A stretch of 64,000 nt of DNA from Brachynemurus nebulosus (GCA_035578155.1 JAPWDM010000005.1:31860108-31924107); one strand, 5' to 3'; shown: positions 42,434-57,164, counted from the first letter of the stretch. The notes: generated by a model not told the origin, from the letters alone. Translations and numbers: made by a program.

Positions 42434-45400
42434 GACTTTTACGCCAACCTGGCGCTCACTACTCAGTAGGACAGTACTGGGTAACATTCACCTATACCGG
42501 CATTATGCAAGGTATTAGGCTCTGTGGAAGGGTAATATGCCAAACCAATCCGTAAAAGTACCGTAGTACATTCACGGACGGGTTTGTCACATCACTCCTT
42601 ATATTGTTGTTGTTGTTGCTTGAAACGAGGTGTTATGCGTCTATTTTGGTGTACACTGGTTCGTACGACGAGACTTTTGTGGGAGCGTAGATGTTGGCTC
42701 AATGACAGACGGCTGTGAATGCCTAGTTCGTTTTCGTGTCCTCAGAGAATAGGGAGGATTAGGGACAGAGGGAAGGGAAAGGACTGTTTGTGTTTGTGTG
42801 TGTGTTCGTGTATGTGTGTGGATGTGTCGTTCTATTTTTCGTTTCTTGGTGTAAATGTGTTCTGGTTCATCAAATTGCTCATTAAGATCGGGTGTTCCTG
42901 GAATTGCGCGTTTAGATGGTACAGAGGTTGACGGACCTTGTGTGTTATTGAGTTGGGGAGGATTGTGCACCAGAGCGGTAACAGTGACAGTGCGGCAGTT
43001 GGTCGATCCTCCCTCTCCATCAGACGAATCTGGATCTGTATGTGTGTTAGGTGTTTGCGTTTCAGTGTTAGCGTATTGTGTGTTTATGTATGTGTGTTGT
43101 GTGTCTGTAAGATGAGTGTCAGTGTGTTGTTCACTCACTGTAGATGGCTCAGATGGAGTACAAGCAGATCTTGTGCTTTCACATATCGCAGTCGGATTCG
43201 TATTACTGAGGAACTTCCGTACTATACGACATGTGTTTATGATCACTGCCTTTTGCATAGTGACATATGTGTACTTTGGGAGACCCAAGAGGCTCAAGCT
43301 ATTGTGTAGTGTGTGTGGAATGACCCCGGTGGCACTGAGTACTATTGGAACAATGTAGACATGTTCCATTCGCCATTGTTGTTTTATTTCGGCTGCGAGG
43401 TCAGTGTATTTCTCCAATTTAACTGCGTGTGTTTTTTGTAAGTTATGTGTATTCGGAACCGCAATGTCGATCAGATAGGTGGTCTTAGTCTGTTTCATTA
43501 CGAAGGTGATATCTGGTCGATTATGATTTATGGTCTTATCTGTAATAATCGACCGATCCCAGTAAAGTCTACAGGAGTCATTCTCCGCTACTACTTTTGG
43601 TGTGAGCTTGTAGTAAGGGGTTTTATCGGTTATAAGGTGGTGCTTAACCGCTAGTTTCTGATATATAATTTTGCCAACCTGGTCATGACGGTGTTTATAT
43701 TCGGACTGAGCGAGCTGAGTACAGGCAGCTGTGATGTGTTGGATCGTTTCGGGTTTGGAATGGCATCTCCGGCATAAGTCAGATGTTATTGACGAGTCAC
43801 GAAGTATGTATTTTGAGTAATTCTTTGTATGAATTACTTGATCTTGTATAGCCAGCATGAATCCTTCAGTCTCCGGGAAAAGACTTCCTTGACTCAACCA
43901 GGCGTGCGACGCTGCTTTGTCGACGTTACTCTGGTTAAGGTCATGTGGATGTCTCCCATGTAGAGGCTTGCGCATCCATTGCTGGATTTTGTCCTCCTTC
44001 GTGACCAATGGGCAAAAACTATCTGGCATTTCTGTGTGTGAGAGGTTTAATGGTGTGTATGCCTTGTCGGCTTGGATTATTGCATTGTGTAAGTGTGATG
44101 TGTGTGTTTTGGTGTAAAAGTATTCTCGCAAGTTATGAACCTGTTTATTATGCGTATTCCTTATGTCTATAAGACCCCGACCCCCTTCGGCTCTTGGCAG
44201 CGTCAATCGTTCTATCGCTGCTTTGGGATGATGAATTCGGTATTTGGTCATAAGGACGCGGGTCTTGATCTCGATGTTTGTCAAGTCCGTAGGCGTCCAT
44301 TTGATTACCCCAAATGAGTACGTTAGCACCGGAACTGCGTAGGTGTTAATTGCTTTGATGGTTTTTTTTCCATCAAGGTGGGTGTTCAGTAATCTCCGTA
44401 CACGCGTTAGGTATTGCTGCATCAGGTGTTGTTTTACAGCGCTGTGATCTATACGTTCGTCCTGATTGAATCCGAGATACCGATACGACTCTCCCTCGTC
44501 CATGGGCTGCATAACAGACTCTGGTTCGAGTTCGAGTGCGACCGCATCTCGTTTTCCTCCAGAACGACATTGTGTTCGACATTTATCGATTCCGAACTCC
44601 ATACAGAGGTCTCGCGAAACCTCGTTGGAAAGTCCCAGCAGCTGCTGTAATTGATGTTTAGTAGCTGCATAGATCTTAATATCATCCATATACATCAGAT
44701 GTGAGATGGTATGGCGCGAATTCGTTTGCGTACCTACATTGTAACCGTATTTGGTTTCATTTAACAGGCGAGAAAGTGGATTCATTGCGAGACAAAACCA
44801 TAATGGACTCAATGAGTCGCCTTGGAATATGCCGCGTCTTACTTGAATAAGGTCGCTTGCTGTTTTTTCATTACCAATACTCAAATGTAAGGTCGTTCGC
44901 CAATCGGACATGATCGTTCCAAGAAAGTTCACGATACTTGGGTGTATTTTGTACAGCTCCAATACTCTCCGTAACCAGGAGTGCGGGACCGAATCAAATG
45001 CCTTTTTGTAATCAATAAACGCTGTGTACAGGTTACGTTGTCTCCCTTTCGCTTGTTCCAGTACTACGGAGTCAATCAGAAGCTGCTCTTTGCAGCCTTG
45101 TGACCTCTTTCGACATCCCTTTTGTTCTTCTGTCAGTATGGTGTTAATCTGACAATGCTCATTGATTTTTTCTGCCAGACAGGACGTCAAAATCTTATAC
45201 ACTGTAGGCAAGCAGGTGATAGGCCTATAATTCGCAGGATTTTTTGTATCACTGTTTTTAGATTTCATGTATGTGATACCCTGCGTTAGGAACTTCGGTG
45301 TCAGGTTTGGTGTTCTTATAAATAATGTGAATTGTTCAGCGAGGTACTTGTGTGTTGATGTAAAGTGTTTGAGCCAGTAGTTTTGTATGTTATCGATGCC

Positions 45401-46921
45401 AGGTGCCTTCCAGTTATGCGATCTCTGTAAAGCTCTGGAGACGTCCTCTGTAGTAATGTCCGTATAGGGCATCTCCGGAAGATGTTCATTATTCCTGCAC
45501 TCTGTATCGATCCAGCTGGCTTTATCATTATGGTCAATGGTGTTGGACCATATATTCGCCCAGAAACTATGGAGTGCGCTCTTCTCCGGTAGACCATTAC
45601 TGTCAGTTACCGTGTTCGTTAGAGACTGATAAAACCGTCTCTCGTTTCTGCTGAACGCTTGGTTTTGTCGTCTGCGTTCAGTACTGGTCTTATATCTTCG
45701 TAAGCGCTTCGCTAGTGCTGTTAATTTTTGGTGAAGCGTATCTCTGATCTCTGTGAGTGTTTTATTGGGTTCCTCGTATTGTGTGTGTACTGTGTGTTTG
45801 TGTAATATGTCGTGTATATATTTGTTGAGCCGTTTGGACCTCGTACCCTGTTGGTATTGGGTGATCCTGCCGAGGTTGCATCGGATGGTGCTGATGCGTT
45901 TATTCAATCGTGTTTCCCAGGCAGGGGTTTTGTGTTCCTTCGAGTTGTGCGCTACAGGTGGTGTTACATCGGACCCGTTACAACGTATTGCTGCAACGGC
46001 CCCACAGTAGATAGCTGTGTGTAACTCGATAAAATTGTCACAAGTTTGCAAGTGTTGAGGCAGTATTATGTTATTTAATATCTCAACGATCTCAGCCAAT
46101 CTACGTGAGGTGTGTTGTTTAGGCAACAAGTACCTATGTGTGGGGTCCGTCCCTTCAAATTCAGTAAGCGCTGTGTTAAATTCCAGTTCGATCTTTTGCA
46201 GTAGGGTGTCATTTACTGCTGTCTCATGGTGGTCAGGCTCATTCTCGACAAGTTGTTGAGTGTCGTTTTGTGTGGGGCTCTCCATTTCTGGTGGGCCGTC
46301 GTCCTGACTTTCTTCATTTTGAGCAAATTGATGTGCGACTTGTGTTTTAATGGTGTTTATGAGGGAGGAAGGGATGAGGTTATTGGTAAAAATGACACGT
46401 TTTTGGTCTGCCAGTCTCTGTTCAGTAACGCGACTTAGGTGAGGGTAGCTGTGCGCGAACTCTTGATGTAATTTTGTACGGTAACCAGTTTTGTCCGTTT
46501 CAAGTCTAGTAACTTTGAAGTATGTGCGTACGATGAATTCATTCAGTTCATCTGTCCATTGCATACGCACACGCTTCTTACCAGCTTTAGTGGTCCCCAA
46601 AGGATGCTCCGAGGAAACACTTAAAGTCGGCTGAGCCAAAGGTGTTGGTGGCTCTGTAAGTAGGGCAGTAGTATTTTGGCTGAAGGTGTTGTTACAGCTG
46701 ACAGGTGGCTGCCTAGAACCCAGCCTGTCGTCACCGCGATCTAAACTGTCACATTCAGTGGTGACCCTGATGCGCCCGGTCGCTCCACCGGCAGCGGCAT
46801 TTTTCCGAGGCTTATTTTTTCTGTTCTCCATCCTAATGGGTTGTCCTTTTAGTCGCCTTTTACGACAAGCAGGACTTACTGTGGGCAAATTCTGCAAAGT
46901 GAAGCCCCCACCCACAGGGCG

Positions 46922-46922
<1 letters not shown>
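42432..46922 (-). mobile_element. Full-length Dong/R4-clade non-LTR retrotransposon
   Basis: About 4.5 kb, minus strand, with (TTA)n on both sides, intact ORF, ~210-bp 3' UTR and ~90-bp 5' UTR. TAA-repeat insertion, a single ORF with a C-terminal restriction-like endonuclease and no APE domain identify the Dong/R4 group. The 5' UTR is strongly structured (CTGTGGG/CCCACAG, GTCCT/AGGAC enclosing GTCG/CGAC). It looks recent and possibly competent. Confidence 0.93.
42641..46831 (-). CDS. Dong/R4 ORF: reverse transcriptase plus REL endonuclease
   Basis: Performs target-primed reverse transcription. 1,396 residues from the ATG (AGGATGGAGAAC); the frame is also open upstream through the TAA repeat as poly-Ile, which I ignore. 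The N-terminal third (~1-430) is family-specific (TEQRLADQKRVIF). RT ~470-760: WKAPGIDNIQNYW (~474), FIDYKKAFDSVPH (~605), RRGIFQGDSLSPLW, catalytic YMDD (~714). Then CRRC...H...C zinc knuckle (~1015) and the PD-(D/E)XK endonuclease RPDITFV (~1104), YLIDIAVP (~1118). A His/Thr-rich tail of ~190 residues follows, longer than I expect. No stop or frameshift. Confidence 0.93.
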   Translation of the reverse strand: MENRKNKPRKNAAAGGATGRIRVTTECDSLDRGDDRLGSRQPPVSCNNTFSQNTTALLTEPPTPLAQPTLSVSSEHPLGTTKAGKKRVRMQWTDELNEFIVRTYFKVTRLETDKTGYRTKLHQEFAHSYPHLSRVTEQRLADQKRVIFTNNLIPSSLINTIKTQVAHQFAQNEESQDDGPPEMESPTQNDTQQLVENEPDHHETAVNDTLLQKIELEFNTALTEFEGTDPTHRYLLPKQHTSRRLAEIVEILNNIILPQHLQTCDNFIELHTAIYCGAVAAIRCNGSDVTPPVAHNSKEHKTPAWETRLNKRISTIRCNLGRITQYQQGTRSKRLNKYIHDILHKHTVHTQYEEPNKTLTEIRDTLHQKLTALAKRLRRYKTSTERRRQNQAFSRNERRFYQSLTNTVTDSNGLPEKSALHSFWANIWSNTIDHNDKASWIDTECRNNEHLPEMPYTDITTEDVSRALQRSHNWKAPGIDNIQNYWLKHFTSTHKYLAEQFTLFIRTPNLTPKFLTQGITYMKSKNSDTKNPANYRPITCLPTVYKILTSCLAEKINEHCQINTILTEEQKGCRKRSQGCKEQLLIDSVVLEQAKGRQRNLYTAFIDYKKAFDSVPHSWLRRVLELYKIHPSIVNFLGTIMSDWRTTLHLSIGNEKTASDLIQVRRGIFQGDSLSPLWFCLAMNPLSRLLNETKYGYNVGTQTNSRHTISHLMYMDDIKIYAATKHQLQQLLGLSNEVSRDLCMEFGIDKCRTQCRSGGKRDAVALELEPESVMQPMDEGESYRYLGFNQDERIDHSAVKQHLMQQYLTRVRRLLNTHLDGKKTIKAINTYAVPVLTYSFGVIKWTPTDLTNIEIKTRVLMTKYRIHHPKAAIERLTLPRAEGGRGLIDIRNTHNKQVHNLREYFYTKTHTSHLHNAIIQADKAYTPLNLSHTEMPDSFCPLVTKEDKIQQWMRKPLHGRHPHDLNQSNVDKAASHAWLSQGSLFPETEGFMLAIQDQVIHTKNYSKYILRDSSITSDLCRRCHSKPETIQHITAACTQLAQSEYKHRHDQVGKIIYQKLAVKHHLITDKTPYYKLTPKVVAENDSCRLYWDRSIITDKTINHNRPDITFVMKQTKTTYLIDIAVPNTHNLQKTHAVKLEKYTDLAAEIKQQWRMEHVYIVPIVLSATGVIPHTLHNSLSLLGLPKYTYVTMQKAVIINTCRIVRKFLSNTNPTAICESTRSACTPSEPSTVSEQHTDTHLTDTQHTYINTQYANTETQTPNTHTDPDSSDGEGGSTNCRTVTVTALVHNPPQLNNTQGPSTSVPSKRAIPGTPDLNEQFDEPEHIYTKKRKIERHIHTHTRTHTQTQTVLSLPSVPNPPYSLRTRKRTRHSQPSVIEPTSTLPQKSRRTNQCTPK

Positions 46923-46955
<33 letters not shown>

Positions 46956-46984
46956 ATTATTATTATTATTATTTTATTTTTTTT
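46923..46984. repeat. (TTA)n and T-rich tail
   Basis: Imperfect TTA array then T-rich sequence, i.e. 5' target side of the Dong copy and 3' A-tail of the next element. Confidence 0.85.
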
Positions 46985-49192
46985 AAAATTAGAATTGGGG
47001 TACTGCTGCCGGTGGATGGCGCGGTCAGCAGCACCCGGCGGCATCGCCTACTAAGGGCATGCGCCGCCATACACGGTAAAAATAAAACACACAAAACAGA
47101 CAGGAACACATAAATGCATTAGACAACGGACAAACATACACATGATAAAATTCACAGATGAGCCCTGCCATCCCAGGGCCTAAAAAGTACTGACAGTCCT
47201 TGGTGGCGGAACGCTAAGTACTAGCCAGAACGTCCGGTCACCAAGGACTGAAAACCAACGATGAAACTCCGAGGTGTAAAGGGCCTCGAAGTGGAGAATA
47301 CTGAGTAAAAATATCACAGATAACAACATCACAATAATATCACAAGGAAAAAAAAATATAAGAGGAAAATCTTATTACGTCACTGGGGAGCCACAGGCCG
47401 ACCAGTGCCGCAATAAGTAGTTAAAAACAAAACCGCTGAAGGGCTACAACAGCAAGCCCACAGCGGCACAATAAAATATCACAGATAAGAATAAAAAAAA
47501 AATGATGTACCACCTCGGGTGGAAAAGGCCCTCAGTGGTACATCGTTAAAACAAAACGGATTAAACACAATCTTATTAAAAAATAAAACAACAATATCAC
47601 AGATTTCAAAAATTTCTTGCTCTGTGACACGATTCCGCTCCCCATAGTCTCGACAGTTCCGAAATGGCTTCGTCAACACCTAGGAACTCACATGTGTAGG
47701 GACAGTGACATCTGATTACTGAGCAACATGTACTGTTCTGTCAGATAACTGATTACTGGGTACATGTGCCGTTCTGTCAGATGTCGGGGTCCACCTACAC
47801 GGGAGACCGGTACGATGACCGGATATTCGTCCAGAAACTATGGAGTGCGTTCTTCTCCGGTAGACCATTACTGTCAGTTACCGTGTTCGTTAGAGACTGA
47901 TAAAACCGTCTCTCGTTTCTGCTGAACGCTTGGTTTTGTCGTCTGCGTTCAGTACTGGTCTTATATCTTCGTAAGCGCTTCGCTAGTGCTGTTAATTTTT
48001 GGTGAAGCGTATCTCTGATCTCTGTGAGTGTTTTATTGGGTTCCTCGTATTGTGTGTGTACTGTGTGTTTGTGTAATATGTCGTGTATGTATTTGTTGAG
48101 CCGTTTGGACCTCGTACCCTGTTGGTATTGGGTGATCCTGCCGAGGTTGCATCGGATGTTGCTGATGCGTTTATTCAATCGTGTTTCCCAGGCAGGAGTT
48201 TTGTGTTCCTTCGAGTTGTGCGCTACAGGTGGTGTTACATCGGACCCGTTACAACGTATAGCTGCAACGGCTCCACAATAGATAGCTGTGTGTAACTCGA
48301 TAAAATTGTCACATGTTTCTAAGTGTTTAGGCAGTATTGTATTGTTCAATATCTCAACGATCTCAGCCAATCTACGTGAGGTGTGTTGTTTAGGCAACAA
48401 GTACCTATGTGTGGGGTCCGTCCCTTCAAATTCAGTAAGCGCTGTGTTAAATTCCAGTTCGATCTTTTGCAGTAGGGTGTCATTTACTGCTGTCTCATGG
48501 TGGTCAGGCTCATTCTCGACAAGTTGTTGAGTGTCGTTTTGTGTGGGGCTCTCCATTTCTGGTGGGCCGTCGTCCTGACTTTCTTCATTTTGAGCAAATT
48601 GATGTGCGACTTGTGTTTTAATCGTGTTTATGAGGGAGGAAGGGATAAGGTTATTGGTAAAAATGACACGTTTTTGGTCTGCCAGTCTCTGTTCAGTGAC
48701 GCGACTAAGGTGAGGGTAGGTGCGCGCGAACTCTTGATGTAATTTCGTACGGTAACCAGTTTTGTCCGTTTCAAGTCTAGTAACTTGGAAGTATGTGCGT
48801 ACGATGAATTCATTCAGTTCATCTGTCCATTGCATACGCACACGCTTCTTACCAGCTTTAGTGGTCCCCAAAGGATGCTCCGAGGAAACACTTAAAGTCG
48901 GCTGAGCCAAAGGTGTTGGGGGCTCCGTAAGTAGGGCAGTAGCATTTTGGCTGAAGGTGTTGTTACAGCTGACAGGTGGCTGCCTAGAACCCAACCTGTC
49001 GTCACCGTGATCTGAGCTGTCACATTCAGTGGTGACCCTGATGCGCCCGGTCGCTCCACCGGCAGCGGCAGTTTTCCGAGGCCTTTTTCTTGTTTTCACC
49101 ATCCTAATGGGTTGTCCTTTTAGTCGCCTTTTACGACAAGCAGGACTTACTGTGGGCAAATTCTGCAAAGTGAAGCCCCCACCCACAGGGCG

Positions 49193-49193
<1 letters not shown>
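46985..49193 (-). mobile_element. Chimeric retroelement: Dong 5' half joined to element B 3' half
   Basis: From 49193 down to ~47820 it matches the 5' UTR and N-terminal coding part of Dong; from ~47819 to 46985 it matches the 3' part of element B. The unit is bounded by (TTA)n and an A-rich tail, so it appears to have been inserted as one piece. The join carries a short GGACGAA-like microhomology shared by both parents, consistent with template jumping. Confidence 0.8.
47795..49102 (-). pseudogene. Dong N-terminal domain only (RT and endonuclease lost)
   Basis: 435 open codons from the ATG (AGGATGGTGAAA). All but the last ~8 residues match the N-terminal domain of the full-length ORF (TEQRLADQKRVIF, ETRLNKRISNIRCNLGRITQ); the tail RSSYRSPV comes from element B. 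The absence of internal stops suggests it is young or that the N-terminal domain is kept, as in HAL1-like ORF1-only elements. Likely non-autonomous. Confidence 0.8.
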
Positions 49194-49257
<64 letters not shown>

Positions 49258-49300
49258 CATCATTATTATTTATTATTATTATTATTGTTATTATTATTAT
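49194..49300. repeat. (TTA)n microsatellite, outer end of the stack
   Basis: About 85 bp of nearly pure TTA followed by an imperfect part; presumably the original TAA locus on the right. Confidence 0.92.
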
Positions 49301-49959
49301 GAATACGTTTATTCATATTAATTTGCAACGGCTTATTATAATAAATTACTTATTCATAAAAGTTTTTTCACGGAGAATATTAATTACAAAATACAAAAAA
49401 CTTATTTTTATTTAAATATTTTATTATTATTTAAACGTACGAATATAAAATTCATTACAAAGAAAAAATTTTCTAAAACAAAGAGTACAATTTGAATACA
49501 TTTTCTATACAGTACAATAGAATCATATTCTCATGTGGACCATTTTGAATTACTGCCGCAATAGTCAAATAATAGTTGTCTATGAATGAATTACATTGTA
49601 TGTGAGCGACATATAAAATGCCCTTTAAGGGATCATAAATAAAAGTTACATTGTAAAGAGAAACCACATTAAATATGTTATACCATTATTATTAGATTCC
49701 ATAAACCAGTATTAAGTTACTTTTGTCGATCTTTATATCTTAAACCTACTTTCTTTACGTCACTACTAAATTGATATGTATATTAAATCGATTTTCATCT
49801 TATCTTAGTTAGTATTATCTTATTTTTTTATTTTTTTGGTTTGCTATTAAACGTAAAACTTAATAAAGGAAGAAGAAAATAATGACTTTGTTAAATTAAG
49901 GTCTACAATCAATTTGCTAGTTCAGAAAATACACACCCTTTTACAATCTATAATAATAA
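49301..49959. other. AT-rich spacer
   Basis: No gene or repeat boundary recognised. Confidence 0.45.
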
Positions 49960-49960
49960 T

Positions 49961-50728
<768 letters not shown>

Positions 50729-51019
50729 ATTTTATATGCTACATATTACATTAAATCTATAATAATCACTGCTTGTACGGAACACTATTGGCGCAAGTAC
50801 AACTTGCACTTGGAGGCTTTTTTATTTCGTAATTATGTACATGCCATAGATATATGAATAGTATTCATATATCAATGGTACATGCATAGGTCTTTGAGGA
50901 ATATGTATATAGTATCTTACTACATACATATTGGTATGTACATACTAACTCTATAAGTCGTTATTTGACTTCAGTAACGAAATATAGTATATGGATAATC
51001 CATATCAAATATCTCCTTA

Positions 51020-51144
51020 TTGAAAAGCCATGTTCCTGACGTCAGACACGTCTGGCCGAAGAACTCATCCAAGATTTTTGGACTTCCAACGTTCTCACCA
51101 AATTTCGTAATCCTAGGACATTTCGTTCGAGAGTTATCGTGCGG

Positions 51145-51243
<99 letters not shown>

Positions 51244-51248
51244 AATAC

Positions 51249-51324
<76 letters not shown>

Positions 51325-51450
51325 TTTAGTGAAGGTTATTTTCGGGTTCTAGGGACCTCAAAACAAATTTCTGCCATAGTCCCGGGCTCAGGTCGCGTTA
51401 TGACAGCGGCTGTAATAGCGTGTATCCATTCTGGAAACTCGCTAAAATCA
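51020..51450. mobile_element. Foldback family, central part only
   Basis: Matches the centre of 49961-50728 (CAGACACGTCTGGCCGAAG ... CATAGTCCCGGGCTCAGGTC) around a longer (TA)n at 51147-51322, but lacks the CTGTCGCAGC ends. Confidence 0.75.
51147..51322. repeat. (TA)n microsatellite
   Basis: About 175 bp with occasional ACATATA and AAATACA interruptions. Confidence 0.95.
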
Positions 51451-52764
51451 CAAAGGGAACAAAGATTATACAGAATTTATAATGATTTAAGACTTTTATA
51501 CAACAAATGAAATTGACATACGTGCAAATAATCAAATCTGAATGGCATGTAGTACTCTCTCTAAGGTTAGTAGTAATTTTCACATTCAGAAACCAAATAG
51601 CATAAAAAATTCTGCAAGTTACATTTTAATTTTGAAAGAAACTCCCTCTTTTAGATTATTTCAAATACCATACTGTATATTAAAGATTCCAAACAATGTC
51701 AAACATTACAAAATTTTAAGAGCTCTAGTGCTTTGATTGCGGGACCCTAAAACACGTTTATATATTATAAAAATAACAATGGGATATGTAAGTGTACAAA
51801 GTTGTGAATTAATATAACCAACATCAGTACTAGAGTAATTTTGTTGTCGTTACTTTTCCATGCTGGCATGTAGTCAATAGCAACAGAGCAACTAATACGT
51901 ATACGTATATAGTATACCTATATTGGTGAATTATGAACAAAATAATGATCAAATAACATTTTTGTAGTTTTTTTTTAACACTATTGCAGAAATTAAACAA
52001 TGAATCGTTTTCAAATTGCGTGGAGCTTTTGTTTATATTTGTCACTATTTGACATTTTTTTTGGCAGTATTGTAAGAGTACTTATTAATTAGATAAATTA
52101 TAAGTAAATCCAACTATAATGTAAGGGAGCAACGAATTTTGACGCACACTTTTACATCGATTTTCTCTGTTCACGATTTTCATTCATCAGAACAAATTGT
52201 AATCCACCTTCTAAATAATAAGTACACAAAATTTGAAAAATTTCCTAAGAAAACTATTTTCCTGATAGAACTACCTTAATATTAAGAATATTACTAATAT
52301 TCAGGAACTTTGAGAGAGGGAATAATGAGAACAGAATATAAAAAACTTTTTGATTTTCTGCCAATCCGCCAAACAAATTACGATTTTAATATTTATAAAC
52401 CTGCTATTAAACAATAATGTTTGAATTGAATAATACTTGGAAATTGTCTACAGTTTAAATAGTAATTTTCAAAGTTATGCCGTGCACACTTAATACGTAG
52501 ATATGTTTCCAGTACAAGTTAACTGAATATTAAATAATACATGGAAGGTTCCCAACGGTATTACCTCTATAATAACCTATTTAAATTGAACATTATCTTT
52601 TAAGAGCTTTCTCGTTTCGATTCAATTGAATATGAAAAAAAAAAAAAACGTGTGCCTTACTTACCTAATTTAAATTCATTCTACATGCATGAAAATCGCT
52701 GGATTAAAATTTAATGCAAAAATATTTTTGAAAGGAGAAAAATCCAGTCAAGCCATATACATAT
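51451..52764. other. AT-rich spacer
   Basis: Short frames only; nothing recognised. Confidence 0.4.
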
Positions 52765-53009
52765 ATATAGAATGGTCCAGAATTATGTACCATAATTGCT
52801 AGAGCTGATTGTACATTCAAAAATAATAGTAATGGGGTGAAACGAAAACCATATTTTCCCAAATATTTTCCAAACGTTTTTGAATAACGGATTGATATTT
52901 TTGGAGTACGTATTTGGCGTTAGGAGGAGTAAATTTATGTTAACACTTATTCCACAACTTATGACCAAGTGGTGGTTTTAGGTTGTAGGTGTGAGTTATG
53001 ACGTCTTTT

Positions 53010-53410
<401 letters not shown>

Positions 53411-53989
53411 TTATCATTCGATCCTATCATAAGGCAGTTCAATTTTTACATCGTTGAAAAGGAAAAAAAAAATTATGAAGAAAATATTCTTATAATTTTC
53501 TTTCTATTTTAAGTATTTTTCGAGAAAATGTAAATTTTCACTTTTATTCTTTCTTTGTTAGTCTAATAAGTAATTTATATTTATATCTCAGTTCTTTATT
53601 AAGTATAAAAATATTTCACTTTTTTATTAAAGAATTTTGTGAGAACAAGTGAAAACTATTCACATATATGTGATATAACACACATACATGTATAGAGTTT
53701 TGTTTCTCATTTATTGCATTATGATTAGCATGGTTCTATCCCATGTTAAAAAATGTAAATTAAACAGATTTTCTAAGCTAATGTAATGAAGAATTTTTTT
53801 TTTTTTTTATTGAATTTTTAAGTAAACAAGAAATTGAAGATTATGTTATGATATAAATATTATTAAATATGAAACAAAACAAAATATGTACAATGTACAT
53901 ATGTATGTACGGAAAAATATTTTGAATCGATTTTGAAAATTTTTCCACTAATAATTAATAATGTTAAAAAATTAAACCATTTCAAATGG

Positions 53990-55860
<1,871 letters not shown>

Positions 55861-55864
55861 GAAA

Positions 55865-55903
55865 TTCGCTATGTTATGCAGATGCTGCGACAGGGGTATT
55901 TAA
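55865..55903. repeat. Foldback-family end
   Basis: TATGTTATGCAGATGCTGCG followed by ACAGGGGTATT matches the right terminus of 49961-50728. No partner terminus was seen to the left within the array. Confidence 0.7.
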
Positions 55904-56309
55904 TTTGCATTTATTTAAACTTTTAAAATTCTTAGCAGTATGATTCCTCAAAGAATTCCACGCAAAAAAGATATTACATTTCGATAAATAATACCTACCG
56001 TTTTCGAGAAATTTAAAGTTAAAGTGCCTATTTCCAAATTATCCCCTAATCATAAGTAATGGAATAATTGGTATCATAAATTTAATTATCCTGATGTTCA
56101 TATGCACCCCCAAAATATGAATTCATTATTCAAAAGCGCCTAAAAAATTTTTAAAAAAGTTTTGTTCCATCCCCCTACATTTCACCACTTTACTTTATCT
56201 CCATGATTATTGAGTTTTGAAAAAAAGTGTTGATGAAAAGGTACCATTATTTTTGAACGTACTATCAGCTCTAGCAATTACGGTACATAATTCTGGACCA
56301 TCCTGTATA

Positions 56310-57160
56310 AATATGTACGATATATAAAGGATAAATTTATGTGTTTGATTTTAAGTCCTAAAACCTCTAGTTAATTGGAACAAGTTTTTTTTTAAATTAT
56401 TTGGAAAATAGAAATGAGAGATAATATCCCACGTACAAATTTGATGGTACTCAACCTACAAAACTAAATTGGCATATAATATTATTTTCTATTAATAAAT
56501 AAAACACATTACAAAAAATACCACGTTTATTTTGAAAAATCTCATGACATGTTTCGATTAATATAATCATTATCAAATAATGTTTTGCAAAATAAAGTGC
56601 TTCATTTACTAATAATAAATATTGAGTACCAAAAGGTAACGCTCAGATCTATTAATTTTATTTAATAAACTTCTATTTAAATTAATTAAGTTTCAATTAC
56701 CTTAATTTCAGTCATTTCCATGAGGCTTGACTTAAAAAAAAGAGTTTTTCACTTGATGACGTCATCAAGTTTACAAAAATTTCTCAAGGACTTAAATCCA
56801 CAAATAAAATGAAAGAATGGTGAAATTTGAAGCGATCTGTAGATTTTCGAAGTTGTTCTGTTCATTTTTAACAAAACTAAATACCTAGTTAGGACCCTTA
56901 GGAAAAAGAATTCTAGTGGGAATTTCGTCCTCTTAACAGTAAAATTAAAAATTTTACGCTGAAGTTCAAACAATCACTCTTTTTCAGATCACTTAAATAA
57001 AACTCAGTTTAACAAAAAAGGATTTTTTTAATTTTATGACATCCAATTCTCAAAATTTTCTATGCTTTAAAAACCGTAAATAAAGTCCTGTTTCCAAAAA
57101 TGAGGCATGTAGAACCAAGCGTAAATAAACTCAGATAAGTCTTATAACGGCATTACAAAA
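56310..57160. other. AT-rich spacer with a CRE-like palindrome
   Basis: Holds the exact 20-bp palindrome ACTTGATGACGTCATCAAGT at 56751-56770; no gene recognised. Confidence 0.45.
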
Positions 57161-57164
57161 ATGT

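Noticed and set aside
42855..43309. Cys-rich plus-strand frames (MCVRCLRFSVSV)
   Set aside because: Antisense of the His/Thr-rich tail; Cys/Val content follows from GTGT repeats.
43109..46438. Many plus-strand frames of 60-120 codons
   Set aside because: Antisense shadows of the Dong ORF.
46832..47044. N-terminal extension of the Dong ORF with poly-Ile
   Set aside because: It reads through the TAA microsatellite and the tail of the next element; not part of the protein.
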